Of a stretch of 50,294 bases of DNA, positions 1-8,829 are shown piece by piece (the stretch's first letter is position 1; each line of letters starts with the position of its first letter). The position numbers and the translations under genes are program-made. A model generated the notes under the pieces. The model saw only the letters and a list, made by a program, of their open reading frames with translations, was not told the origin of the DNA and did not search any database. Origin of the DNA: JAAGZL01 sp964628835 (GTDB taxonomy: Bacteria > Pseudomonadota > Gammaproteobacteria > Chromatiales > Chromatiaceae). The stretch is taken from contig CAZVME010000020.1 of NCBI GenBank assembly GCA_964628835.1, positions 1 to 50,294 on the forward strand, in the 5' to 3' direction.

Positions 1-567
1 GTGGCCGCAGCGGCCGGTCTGGTGGCCTTGGTAATGCTCGCGGCACAGCAGGGTGATCCTTGGAAGATCGTTAGTTTTAGCATCTACGGCTCCACCCTGT
101 TATTGCTGTATACATTCTCCACCCTCTATCACAGCCTGCGGGGCAAGGCGAAAAAGATCTTCCGTATGCTGGATCACCACTCAATCTATCTCCTGATAGC
201 TGGCACCTACACCCCGTTTACCCTGGTTACCATACGTGGCGACTGGGGCTGGTGGTTATTCGGGGTTATCTGGGGCCTGGCGGCAATCGGGATAGTGTTG
301 GACTCATTGCCGAAAAGAGGTTCCAGAATCCTGCCGATAGTTATCTATCTGGTTATGGGCTGGTTATGCATCATCGCACTCAAGCCGTTGCTGCAGGTGT
401 TGCCCATGAACGGCTTCTATTGGCTGCTGGCTGGTGGCATCTTTTACACTGTGGGTGTGGTGTTTTATGCGCTGGACACCAAGGTGCGTCACTTTCATGG
501 TGTCTGGCACCTGTTTGTATTGGCCGGCAGTATCAGCCATTTCGTGACCATATTTTTCTATGTTTAA
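1..567 (+). CDS. Hemolysin III / PAQR-family integral membrane protein, 5' end cut by window
   Basis: An open frame runs from the first base to a TAA, giving 188 residues that are almost entirely membrane segments. Family landmarks are visible: STLYHS near residue 40, DHHSIY near residue 58 followed by AGTYTPF, and the C-terminal HFHGVWHLF. These His and Asp positions are the conserved polar residues of the hemolysin III/TrhA/PAQR superfamily. Complete members are usually about 205-220 residues, so the first membrane helix probably lies upstream of this window and the GTG at position 1 need not be the start. Bacterial members have been linked to membrane-lipid or energetic homeostasis, and the hemolysin name is historical. 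The next gene is on the opposite strand and converges on it. Confidence 0.85.
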   Translation: MAAAAGLVALVMLAAQQGDPWKIVSFSIYGSTLLLLYTFSTLYHSLRGKAKKIFRMLDHHSIYLLIAGTYTPFTLVTIRGDWGWWLFGVIWGLAAIGIVLDSLPKRGSRILPIVIYLVMGWLCIIALKPLLQVLPMNGFYWLLAGGIFYTVGVVFYALDTKVRHFHGVWHLFVLAGSISHFVTIFFYV

Positions 568-608
568 ACGTGGCGATATTTGGCTGGATTGTAGTTTGTG
601 TTTCTTCT

Positions 609-3116
609 CTACTTTCCCGCTGGCGTATGCCGCAACACCTGTAGTGGTGGCGAGTTGAGGGTAGGGCTTACGCCAAGAACTCCAGCGATACCCACCCCAA
701 TCGCACCACTTATGATTCCGGCCAGCCAGATCCATGGATTAAAGCTGTATACCAGTTCAAAAAGTTGCGTGGTCAGCAGGTAGCCGAGTAGGGATGCTGC
801 TACTGCGGCCAACAGCCCGGCTAGAGCGCCCAGCACCACAAACTCCAGGATGATCCCCAGCAGGATCTGCTTTCGCACCGCCCCCAGGGTGCGCAGTATG
901 GCCGACTCCTTGCGGCGCTCATCCAAGGTGGACTGGATCGCGGCATACAGCACCATCAGCCCTGCCAGCAGGGTGAACACAAATACATACTCAATCGCCA
1001 GTGATGCATGTTCAATCACCCTGCGTACCTGATCCATAAAAGAGCGGACATCCAACACTGTGACACTGGGGAATTGCTGCACCAGCCGGATAAGAAAATC
1101 ATTCTGCTCAGCCCCCAGGTAGAAGCTGGAGACATAGGTGGCTGGATACTGCTCCAGGACGCCGGGGGCGGCGATGACAAAAAAGTTTACGTTGAAGGAG
1201 TCCCATTTTACGGAACGCAGACTGGTGATCTTGGCCTCGAACTCGTTGCCGGCAACTCGAAATCGCATCCGGTCTCCCAGCTTTAGCCCCATAGTTTTTG
1301 CCAACCCCTGTTCCACCGAAAACTCTGCGGTCGGCGGCTGACCCTTACTCCACCACCGACCTGCCGTGATCCGGTTGTCCCCTTGTATTTGCGTGCTCCA
1401 GGAGAGGTTGAACTCGCGGGACACCAGGCGCTGGGCGCGCTCATTCTGGTAATAATCGGGACCGATTGCAGTGTCGTTAACCCCCACCAGTCGGCCGCGC
1501 ACCATGGGATAGAGTATCGGGACCGGCCTGTTCTGCTGTTGAAATAGCCGGCGCAGTGGTTCCACCTCCTGGGGTTGGATGTTGATAAGGAACTGGTTGG
1601 GGGTCTCGTCCGACAGGGTCCTGTCCCAGGCCTGGATTACGTCCACTCGCACCAGGGTCAGTAGCAACAGGGCCATGATGCCTAACCCGATTGCCACGAT
1701 CTGGATGGTGCTGCCGCCTCTGCGCCGGGTGAGAGCGGCAAGGCTAAAACGCCAGATCATGCCACTGCTGCCCTCAGCCCGTTTCAGGGTGGCGATCAGG
1801 CCGGTTGCCGCCAGCCATAACAGCACTATGGTGGCCACGGCGCCGCCGCCCACTATGGCCGCCAGTTTTATATTTCCGGTTTGCCACCACATCAGCCCTA
1901 GCATTACCAGCAGGGTGACGAGCGCCACACTCCAGACCGAGGGGGAGCTAAGGGCCAGATCACGCCTGAGGACGCGCAGGGGAGGGACACGGCGCAGATG
2001 CAGGAGTGGTGGCAGGGCAAAACCTGTCAGCACCACCAGACCGGTTATCATGCCGCTGGCCAGGGGCCAGAGTGATGGCGCTGGCAGTTCCAGCACAAAC
2101 CACTGGGCCAACAGATGGGAGAGTATCTCCTGTGCCAGATAGCCCAGGCCAGAGCCAATCAGACTGGCCAGGACACCCAGCCATAACAGGCGCAGGAGGA
2201 ACATCTGGAGTAACAGGCCGCTGCTAGCCCCCAGGCAACGCATAATGGCTCCATTGTCGGATTGGCGTCTGGCGTAGTGGCGGGTAGCCACGGCGATGGC
2301 AGACCCGCCCAGCAGTACTGACACCAGGGCCGCCAGTCCCAGAAATTGTTGGGCGCGTTCCAGTGCGGTGCGCATCTCCGGCCTGCCGTCCTGAATCCCC
2401 AACAGGCGCTCGCCGGGTAGGGTGTGGCCGCGCATCCATCCGCTGAAGCGATCCACCTGGCCCTGGTTGCCGGCCAACAGCAGGTGGTGGGAAACCCGGC
2501 TGGCTGGGACCACCAGTCCGGTTGCCTCCAGGTCGGCCTCATTCAACATCACCCTGGGGGCAAACTGAAACAGGTTACTGCCCCGATCCGGCTCATAGGT
2601 GAGTACCTGGGACACCTTGAACGATAGTCTGCCCAGTTGCAGCCGATCACCCACCTGCATGGAGAGTTGGGTCAGCAGTCGTGGCTCCACCCATACGCTG
2701 CCTGGTGCCGGGATGTTGTTGGTTGTGCTGGCCTTGCCATAGAGTTTCTCGGCGGTGCGCAGACGTCCGCGCAGTGGGTAGCCCCGGCCTACTGCCTTGA
2801 CCTCTGTCAGCAGGGCGTCATCACCCCGCAGCACTACGCTGGGGAAGGAGAGGGTGCGGGCCTGGTTCAGTCCCACTCTGTTGGCCTGTTGGGTGATCTC
2901 CTTACGAATAGGATCGGGTGATGAGATCACCAGGTCGCCCGCCAGCAGTTCTGATGCCTGACGGGTCATGGCCCGTCCCACCCGGTCGGTGAAAAACCCC
3001 ACCGTGGTTACGGCGGTGACCGCCAGCATGAGGGAGATGGCGATTACCCTGAGCTCACCAGCCCTCCAGTCACGCTGGATGCTTCGCAATGAAAAACGCA
3101 GGCCGATTCCGGTCAT
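609..3116 (-). CDS. ybbP: YbbP-like ABC transporter permease (FtsX/LolC superfamily)
   Basis: Large permease of about 835 residues with a duplicated FtsX/MacB layout. An N-terminal helix (about residues 20-45) is followed by a long periplasmic domain, a central block of helices, a second soluble domain and a final helix block before the C-terminus. The start is taken as the ATG whose A is shared with the last base of the ybbA stop (TGATG overlap); a GTG three bases upstream is also in frame. This coupling and the order ybbA-ybbP beside divergent tesA match the well-known enterobacterial arrangement. By family it is an inner-membrane component of a LolCDE/MacB-like machine that transmits force to periplasmic or outer-membrane clients rather than a classical importer. 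Its client is unknown. Confidence 0.88.
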   Translation of the reverse strand: MTGIGLRFSLRSIQRDWRAGELRVIAISLMLAVTAVTTVGFFTDRVGRAMTRQASELLAGDLVISSPDPIRKEITQQANRVGLNQARTLSFPSVVLRGDDALLTEVKAVGRGYPLRGRLRTAEKLYGKASTTNNIPAPGSVWVEPRLLTQLSMQVGDRLQLGRLSFKVSQVLTYEPDRGSNLFQFAPRVMLNEADLEATGLVVPASRVSHHLLLAGNQGQVDRFSGWMRGHTLPGERLLGIQDGRPEMRTALERAQQFLGLAALVSVLLGGSAIAVATRHYARRQSDNGAIMRCLGASSGLLLQMFLLRLLWLGVLASLIGSGLGYLAQEILSHLLAQWFVLELPAPSLWPLASGMITGLVVLTGFALPPLLHLRRVPPLRVLRRDLALSSPSVWSVALVTLLVMLGLMWWQTGNIKLAAIVGGGAVATIVLLWLAATGLIATLKRAEGSSGMIWRFSLAALTRRRGGSTIQIVAIGLGIMALLLLTLVRVDVIQAWDRTLSDETPNQFLINIQPQEVEPLRRLFQQQNRPVPILYPMVRGRLVGVNDTAIGPDYYQNERAQRLVSREFNLSWSTQIQGDNRITAGRWWSKGQPPTAEFSVEQGLAKTMGLKLGDRMRFRVAGNEFEAKITSLRSVKWDSFNVNFFVIAAPGVLEQYPATYVSSFYLGAEQNDFLIRLVQQFPSVTVLDVRSFMDQVRRVIEHASLAIEYVFVFTLLAGLMVLYAAIQSTLDERRKESAILRTLGAVRKQILLGIILEFVVLGALAGLLAAVAASLLGYLLTTQLFELVYSFNPWIWLAGIISGAIGVGIAGVLGVSPTLNSPPLQVLRHTPAGK

Positions 3117-3805
3117 CACTGCTCCTTCAGCATGCCGTTATCCAATAACAGATGACCATCACAGCGATCCGCCAGTTCCACGTCATGGGTCACCAGAACC
3201 AGAGCGGTATTGTGGGCCTCCTGCAGGGAGAACATCAGGTCGATTATCTGATGTCCGGTGTTCTGGTCCAGATTGCCGGTGGGCTCGTCTGCAAACAGGA
3301 TCTCTGGTTTGGCGGCAAAGGCGCGGGCGATGGCTACCCGCTGCTGTTCTCCGCCCGAGAGCTGGTCCGGGTAGTGATCGGCCCGGGCACTGAGACCAAC
3401 CTTTTCGATGGTGTCCAGGGCGATCTGTTTCGACTGGGGCAGATCCCCACCCAGTTCCACTGCCAGCATGATGTTCTCCAACGCGGTTAATCCTGGCAGG
3501 AGCTGGAAGGACTGGAATACAAAGCCCACGCGTCCGGCGCGCAGGGCGGCCCGTCCATCCTCATCCAGGAGGGAGAGATCTGAATCGAACAGTTTTATAC
3601 TGCCGCTGCTGGGGGTGTCCAGTCCGGCCAGAAGTCCCAGCAGGGTGGTCTTGCCAGAACCGGACGCACCGAGGATGGCCACCGCGGCGCCGGCATTCAC
3701 TTGCAGCTCCAGATCCCGTAGTATCGTCAGGATACCGCCGGGGCCTGCAATCTGTTTATGTAGATTGGATGCCTCAATTACAGGTTTATCTTGGGTAGTA
3801 AGCAT
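3116..3805 (-). CDS. ybbA: YbbA-like ABC transporter ATPase
   Basis: A 229-residue nucleotide-binding protein of the LolD/MacB/YbbA clade. Walker A GASGSGKT is at residues 46-53, the signature LSGGEQQR in the middle, Walker B is ILFADEPTGNLD, and the switch histidine is in LVTHD. Length and motifs are complete. The ATG is preceded by AAGG at about ten bases, a good ribosome site that lies inside the divergent tesA coding start. It overlaps ybbP by the TGATG junction, so the two should form one transporter. The start codon overlaps the start codon of tesA on the other strand. Confidence 0.93.
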   Translation of the reverse strand: MLTTQDKPVIEASNLHKQIAGPGGILTILRDLELQVNAGAAVAILGASGSGKTTLLGLLAGLDTPSSGSIKLFDSDLSLLDEDGRAALRAGRVGFVFQSFQLLPGLTALENIMLAVELGGDLPQSKQIALDTIEKVGLSARADHYPDQLSGGEQQRVAIARAFAAKPEILFADEPTGNLDQNTGHQIIDLMFSLQEAHNTALVLVTHDVELADRCDGHLLLDNGMLKEQ

Positions 3806-4433
3806 GCATAGATACCTTGTTCTCGTTTTCCTATTATTGACCGGATATACGGTCTGCGCCCAGAACTATTCTAGCAATTCTATCCTAGTGGTTGGGGACA
3901 GCCTGAGCGCCGCCTATGGCCTAGAGATGGAGCAGGGGTGGGTGGCACTGCTACAGGCCAGATTGATGGAATCTGGCAGTAATGTCCAGATAACAAATAT
4001 CAGTATCAGCGGGGAGACTACTGGCGGTGCACTTACCCGGCTTCCAGAGGCATTGAGACAATATGGTCCGGGGATGGTTGTTATCGAGTTGGGTGGCAAC
4101 GATGGCCTGCGTGGCATCAGCCTGTCCCAGATGCGGGACAACCTGAAGGAAATGGTGGCGATGATCCAGAAGCAAGGGGCGCAGGTGTTGATACTTGGAG
4201 TTAGGTTGCCTCCCAATTATGGCCCGGTTTTTAATGAACGGTTCCAACAGGTGTTTCAGGCTGTAGCAGAGAGTAGTGGAGTGGAGTATCTACCGGCCTT
4301 CATGCAGGGGGTTGCCGAGAACCGGAGACTGATGCAGGAAGATGGAATACACCCGATTAAAGAGGCTCAGCCCATGTTGCTGGATAATGTCTGGCTCAGG
4401 ATAAAATCCATGCTTGGGAGTAAAGGCGACTAG
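3804..4433 (+). CDS. tesA: TesA-type arylesterase / acyl-CoA thioesterase I (SGNH hydrolase)
   Basis: A 209-residue exported esterase. A signal peptide occupies about residues 1-19 (cleavage near VCAQ). SGNH blocks are present: GDSLS at 31-35 with nucleophile Ser33, Gly70 in SISGETTGG, Asn99 in GGND, and Asp180/His183 in DGIHP. The family hydrolyses thioesters, lysophospholipids and aryl esters in the periplasm. The frame is open upstream to about 3408, but that stretch is antisense to ybbA; the start at 3804 gives the signal peptide and the expected length. Upstream bases TTGGGTAGTAAGC hold only a weak ribosome site. Its neighbour relation to ybbA-ybbP is conserved in Gammaproteobacteria. 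Confidence 0.92.
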   Translation: MHRYLVLVFLLLTGYTVCAQNYSSNSILVVGDSLSAAYGLEMEQGWVALLQARLMESGSNVQITNISISGETTGGALTRLPEALRQYGPGMVVIELGGNDGLRGISLSQMRDNLKEMVAMIQKQGAQVLILGVRLPPNYGPVFNERFQQVFQAVAESSGVEYLPAFMQGVAENRRLMQEDGIHPIKEAQPMLLDNVWLRIKSMLGSKGD

Positions 4434-4800
4434 CTATATGGATTAAGGCTTTTTCCAGCAGTAGATGTAAGATCGCTTGGTCAGCTTTGCGATGTGGGTT
4501 CAACCGGTAATTGCAACGCTATTCTTCTAATGAGGAGGAAGCGTGACCATGAAACGGTCATTCGCTGGTGTGTGGATACCGGTGAGGTCCACCGGATTAA
4601 ATTCACTAACCCGGTCATCTTAAAAAGATAGTAATGGCTCTTGTCGGCTATCTGTCAGATGAACCAGCCGGAATTGATTGTCAACACGTTGTATTTAAGA
4701 TCCGCATTCAAATAGTTCATCTCCAGAGCGAGCTCAGGGATAATTCGTTACTTCCCTTTAGTTTGTCCATGTCCTTTTGTCGAATCGTGGCTGAAGGTAA
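4434..4800. other. Gene-free stretch between tesA and comC, possible island edge
   Basis: No family is recognisable in these 367 bases. AGGAGG at 4533-4538 precedes a 24-codon frame (ATG 4549, stop 4621-4623). Another frame, ATG 4530 to TAG 4629-4631, encodes 33 residues containing WCVDTGEVHRIKF and reads like a protein fragment. A third frame, 4633-4810, overlaps the end of comC. They could be decayed remnants, a small-protein gene or chance. tesA ends just left of the stretch and comC ends just right of it, so both genes terminate into it. No hairpin with a T-run is obvious. Confidence 0.4.
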
Positions 4801-5808
4801 CTACCGTTGATTCAGGGAGTTCAACTCATCTAATAGTTTAGAGGGAACACTCAACCCCTCCCTGCGAGCATTTTCTCGTAGTGTGGTTCGCCGTGTACCC
4901 GGCAGCCTGACATTATCCTGAGTGAGAATTTCTGAGAGCAACATCTCCAATCGCTGAGAGAAGTTGCCACCTGAGAAGAATTCGGGATTAAAAGCCAAAA
5001 TCAGTTGACCCACGCCTGGAGGAGCACCATCTGCGGTAAAGAAGGATGTCGCCTCATAGCCGAAATTGGCGCCACTCAGACCTGCAGCCAAAATCTCGAC
5101 CATTAATACCAGTGCAGCCCCTTTAGCTCCACCCATTGGCAGCATTGTTCCCTTCAGAGCTGCACTTGGGTCTGTTGTAGACAGACCATTTTCATCTAGT
5201 GCCCAGTCTTCAGGGATGGTCTCGCCTCTCTGTTGGGCGACCATAACCTTGCCCCTAGCAACTTTACTCAGGCTCAGGTCTATCAGCAGTGGAACGTTAT
5301 TTGCCCTGGGTGCCGCAAACGCAATGGGGTTAGTACCGAAAATTCCTCTGTTACCGCCCCAAGGTGCAATGGCTTGAGGGCTGTTGCCGAATACCAATGC
5401 TACTAGGCCATTCTCGGCCAAACGCTCGGCATGATACCCGGCCTGGCCAAAATGATGAGAACGAAAAACCGACACAGCGGCAATACCTGCCTCGCTGGCG
5501 ATGGTTGTCAGTTCAGAAATCGCAAGATCGAAGGCCGGATAGGCAAACCCATTGGCAGCATCAATGCGTACGGCGGCACTTTTTCTCCCAGCGACAATCG
5601 GAACGGCCTTGCCGTCCACCTTTCCTGATGCGGATTGGGCGGCATAGGACGGCACCCGAGACAGACCATGTCCGCGTTGACCATCCATCTCAGCAGCTAT
5701 CAGGGCCTTGGCCACATGCAGTGCATTGTTTGTACTGGTTTCGTGACGTTCCAGAATGCCAACGACCAGATCTCGAGCCTCGGTCGGAGATAGAGTAACG
5801 TAAGTCAT
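4801..5808 (-). CDS. comC: (R)-sulfolactate dehydrogenase, malate/L-lactate dehydrogenase family (ComC type)
   Basis: 335 residues of the Ldh_2 (malate/L-lactate/sulfolactate dehydrogenase) family, a fold unrelated to classical LDH. Landmarks include RGHGLSRVPSY near residue 55, RSHHFGQAGYHAE near residue 125, NSPQAIAPWGG, and FGTNPIAFAAPR, all typical of the NAD(P)-binding and catalytic regions. Taken alone it could be a malate, ureidoglycolate or lactate enzyme. The sulfolactate assignment rests on its pairing with slcC and suyAB. In the described Chromohalobacter pathway, ComC reduces sulfopyruvate to (R)-sulfolactate, the enantiomer cleaved by SuyAB. Its ATG overlaps the slcC stop (ATGA), which shows translational coupling. 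It is the last gene of the operon. Confidence 0.82.
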   Translation of the reverse strand: MTYVTLSPTEARDLVVGILERHETSTNNALHVAKALIAAEMDGQRGHGLSRVPSYAAQSASGKVDGKAVPIVAGRKSAAVRIDAANGFAYPAFDLAISELTTIASEAGIAAVSVFRSHHFGQAGYHAERLAENGLVALVFGNSPQAIAPWGGNRGIFGTNPIAFAAPRANNVPLLIDLSLSKVARGKVMVAQQRGETIPEDWALDENGLSTTDPSAALKGTMLPMGGAKGAALVLMVEILAAGLSGANFGYEATSFFTADGAPPGVGQLILAFNPEFFSGGNFSQRLEMLLSEILTQDNVRLPGTRRTTLRENARREGLSVPSKLLDELNSLNQR

Positions 5809-6740
5809 TTTGCACCACCGAGATGTTCAGTAACCTTGCTTGCAATCATTGAGCTCACTCTGACATTTGACTGCTCTGTCACGCCCGCGATATGTGGCGT
5901 CAATAGAAGATTCGGGATATCGGAAAATTGCGAACCTGTATTTTTATCCACGGGCTCGTCCGCAAATACATCGATTGCAGCTCCACCTACGCGACCTGCT
6001 TGCATCGCCTCGATCAGTGCTGCTTCGTCAATGATGCCCCCGCGTGCTGTATTAATAAGTAGTGATCCATGCTTGATTTTAGATAGCGCCTCTGTGTCGA
6101 TAAGATTGCGCGTAGCGTCGGTGAGTGGCACATGCAGGCTTATTACGTCGGCTGCTTCAAGCAGTTCGTAAACATTCTCAACACGCCCAATATCCGACCA
6201 CACATGGTCATCGGCACTGATAAACGGGTCGTAGGCGATAGCGGTCATTCCCATGGCCTGGGCACGCTTTGCGGTTGCTCGAGCAATGCTTCCGCAGCCA
6301 ATCAGCCCCAGAACCTGATCTTGTATCTCCCGTCCTATGCAATCAGGACGAGGCCAACTGCCAGCAATCACTTGATCAGTTGCACTGTAGGCATTACGTG
6401 CAAGTATCAAGGCGGTGGCTATCACGTATTCAGCCACCGCAATGTCATTGGCTCCGGTGGCCGGGTAGACCGTTACGCCTTGCCGCTCACAGGCAGCAAC
6501 ATCAATATTGTCCAATCCAACACCTAGGCGGCCTACCACCTGAAGATTGCGAGCCCCATCCAGTAGTTCCTGACGAACCTGAGTTCGGTTCCTTACAATG
6601 ATGGCCCTGGCATCGATCAGTGCTTCTCTTAGATCTTCCGGATGATCAACAAGATCAGGTAAATAGAACACATCAAAGCGGGCTGATAGATCATCCACTG
6701 CGGATTGATCCATAAATTCAGTAATAACTATATCAGGCAT
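5805..6740 (-). CDS. slcC: (S)-sulfolactate dehydrogenase, D-2-hydroxyacid dehydrogenase family (SlcC type)
   Basis: 311 residues of the phosphoglycerate-dehydrogenase-like family. The Rossmann motif GCGSIA is at 148-153, with Asp171 at the end of the second strand favouring NAD. The catalytic triad is Arg233 (TARGG), Glu262 (DEP) and His283 (TPHIAG). It lacks the C-terminal ACT domain of SerA-type enzymes. In the sulfolactate pathway SlcC oxidises the (S) enantiomer to sulfopyruvate, and with ComC it acts as a two-enzyme racemase. The immediate overlap with comC and co-orientation with suyAB support that role over serine biosynthesis. Substrate specificity cannot be proved from sequence. Confidence 0.82.
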   Translation of the reverse strand: MPDIVITEFMDQSAVDDLSARFDVFYLPDLVDHPEDLREALIDARAIIVRNRTQVRQELLDGARNLQVVGRLGVGLDNIDVAACERQGVTVYPATGANDIAVAEYVIATALILARNAYSATDQVIAGSWPRPDCIGREIQDQVLGLIGCGSIARATAKRAQAMGMTAIAYDPFISADDHVWSDIGRVENVYELLEAADVISLHVPLTDATRNLIDTEALSKIKHGSLLINTARGGIIDEAALIEAMQAGRVGGAAIDVFADEPVDKNTGSQFSDIPNLLLTPHIAGVTEQSNVRVSSMIASKVTEHLGGAK

Positions 6741-6799
6741 AACAAACCTTTTCGTAGCAAAACGACAGTTATTGAAGTTAAGTAAAAATTAGGGCGCAG

Positions 6800-7291
6800 C
6801 TATTGAAAAATGGTGCCGACCGGCAATGGTACAAGCAGCAACTCAGCAAACATGAAGTAGAATCCAGCCACGATCACGATACCGATTAACGGGAAGGCAA
6901 ACCGTCGTGAAACTGTCCATTCGTCATACATGGCAAGCAGCATGATAGTGCCGAACGCTAACACCCCCGAGACCAGGAAGCCTAACCAGGGCATAAGCAG
7001 CGAACTGATAACCATCGCGGAAACCAGACCGATACGACGTGTGGTTGATCCGCCGTTGACTCCAGACTCATCATTTTTCCCTATGGATGGGGAAATCATC
7101 TGAAGCACAATAAACAGTATGCAAAAGGCTATCATCGCTACTGCTATGGCACGGGGAAACACAAAGGAATCTGGATCGGTCATATCCGTCGTGTCCCAAA
7201 GCGCCACCGCTGCAATAACAATCAATAATGCCGCAACGATCATCCCACTAAGGTCTGCCTTCGTCTGTTTTTCTACAGTTTCAGTCTGCAT
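6800..7291 (-). CDS. tctB: Tripartite tricarboxylate transporter small membrane subunit (TctB type)
   Basis: 163 residues with about four membrane helices, matching the small integral subunit of TTT-family transporters. The start overlaps the end of the large subunit by about ten bases, so the two are translationally coupled. By context it should take part in proton- or sodium-driven uptake of sulfolactate with the TctA- and TctC-like subunits. It corresponds to one of the slc transporter genes described in Chromohalobacter. TctB sequences are poorly conserved, so the assignment leans on position, size and topology. Confidence 0.82.
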   Translation of the reverse strand: MQTETVEKQTKADLSGMIVAALLIVIAAVALWDTTDMTDPDSFVFPRAIAVAMIAFCILFIVLQMISPSIGKNDESGVNGGSTTRRIGLVSAMVISSLLMPWLGFLVSGVLAFGTIMLLAMYDEWTVSRRFAFPLIGIVIVAGFYFMFAELLLVPLPVGTIFQ

Positions 7292-8783
7292 TAGGATTAC
7301 CTCGCATACCGGTCAAATAGCCTCGGATCATGGGGTAGAACAGGGTGACTCCAATGAACAGAACAATCGCTATGCTGATTGGGCGACCAAAAAACATGCC
7401 TGTAAGGTTTTCATTCGCGCCACCAATTGTCCAAGCTTGCACAAAGCCCTGCTCAGCAATACTTCCGAGAATTAGACCCAACACTATGGGTGACGGACTA
7501 TAACCGGCCCTGTTTAGAATCCAGCTAAAAACACCGAGAATAACCATGATCACCACATCCGAGATACTATTCCGAATGGCATAAGTTCCAATCATGGTCA
7601 TGAATGCAACCGTTGGCACTAACATCGCCTTCGGTACTGTGATGATGGTCTTATAGGCATAGCGCCCGATAATCAAGCCTGTAGGCAGCATTAGAATAGT
7701 TGCCAGAATCAGTCCAAAGATAAAGGTATAGACAATAGAGCCACCCTCAGCGAAAAGCGTTGGGCCGGTACGCACACCTTGGATCAGGAGGGCACCGAGA
7801 ATAACCGCGTCAGGTGGTGTACCAGGGATGCCGAGGACAAGCGTGGGAATAAAGCCGCCGCCAACGGTAGCATTATTAGCTGATTCGGTGGCCTGAATGC
7901 CCTCAGGTGCTCCTTGGCCAAACTTGTCACTATTTTTCGAGGTGCGTCTGGCCTCGGAGTAAGCCACCAGTCCGGCAATTGAACCACCAGCTCCCGGCAA
8001 AATTCCGACCAGGGTGCCAATCACAGAGCTTCTGACCAGGTTGAACTTATGCGCCCAGGATATTTTCAAGGACTCTATTAAACGAAAGCCCTTAGGTGCA
8101 TGAGTGACCTTCAGATGCTTATCCGAAGTTGCAACGAGATCGATCAGCACCGGCACACAGTAGAGGCCAATGAGAGCCGATACGGTTTCTATACCACCAA
8201 GCAACACTTCGCTGCCAAAGGTGAAGCGTACATCAGCGCTGATTTCCGCAACACCAATAGTTGAAAGTAACAGCCCCAGGCACGCTCCAATAAGCCCCTT
8301 CAATAGATTCCCTTTAGAGAGGGCGGAGATCAACGTCAAGCCAAAGACAGCGAGCCAGAAGTATTCGACCGGCCCAAACGCAAGGGCTACATTGGCAAGC
8401 GGTGGTGCCAGAATAAGCAGAAAGACCGCCCCTACGATGCCGCCGACAACGGATGCCAGGCAGGCTAGGGTAACGGCCAGATCGCCGTCCCCCCGTTTTG
8501 CCATTGGAAACCCGTCAAAGGTAGTGGCAATGGCTGATGGGGTTCCCGGTGTGTTGAGCAGAATAGCCGCATAGGCACCGCCGTAAATTGCACCTGTATA
8601 TATGGCGCCCATCAATATGAGCGCTGATGCCGGTGGCATGGTGAAGGTGATGGGAACCAGGACGGCAACCGCCATAGTCGCTGTAAGCCCCGGAAGAGAG
8701 CCGATTACGGTGCCGGCTATCACTCCACCTAAAGCAAGGGCAATATGAAACAGTGTCAGGGCTTGCAAGATATTTTCGATCAT
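7281..8783 (-). CDS. tctA: Tripartite tricarboxylate transporter large permease (TctA type)
   Basis: About 500 residues, eleven or twelve membrane helices. Clear TctA signatures include the Gly-rich GSLPGLTATMAVAVL near the N-terminus, GAIYGGAYAAILLNTPGTP, and the internal repeat GILPGAGGSIAGLVAYSE followed by GIPGTPPDAVILGALL. The frame is open to 8861, but the ATG at 8783 (MIENILQAL) gives the canonical N-terminus, has AGGA upstream, and leaves 46 bases after the tctC stop. It is the transport channel of the putative sulfolactate importer. Confidence 0.92.
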   Translation of the reverse strand: MIENILQALTLFHIALALGGVIAGTVIGSLPGLTATMAVAVLVPITFTMPPASALILMGAIYTGAIYGGAYAAILLNTPGTPSAIATTFDGFPMAKRGDGDLAVTLACLASVVGGIVGAVFLLILAPPLANVALAFGPVEYFWLAVFGLTLISALSKGNLLKGLIGACLGLLLSTIGVAEISADVRFTFGSEVLLGGIETVSALIGLYCVPVLIDLVATSDKHLKVTHAPKGFRLIESLKISWAHKFNLVRSSVIGTLVGILPGAGGSIAGLVAYSEARRTSKNSDKFGQGAPEGIQATESANNATVGGGFIPTLVLGIPGTPPDAVILGALLIQGVRTGPTLFAEGGSIVYTFIFGLILATILMLPTGLIIGRYAYKTIITVPKAMLVPTVAFMTMIGTYAIRNSISDVVIMVILGVFSWILNRAGYSPSPIVLGLILGSIAEQGFVQAWTIGGANENLTGMFFGRPISIAIVLFIGVTLFYPMIRGYLTGMRGNPNAD

Positions 8784-8829
8784 GGCGATGCCATCCTGTG
8801 ACAGTTTATCGATCAGATTGAAAGATCTG

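Noticed and set aside
3408..3803. N-terminal extension of TesA
   Set aside because: The extra frame is antisense to ybbA and would bury the signal peptide; the ATG at 3804 gives normal length.
4633..4810. 58-codon plus frame overlapping the end of comC
   Set aside because: No ribosome site, overlaps a real gene on the other strand and has no recognisable motif.
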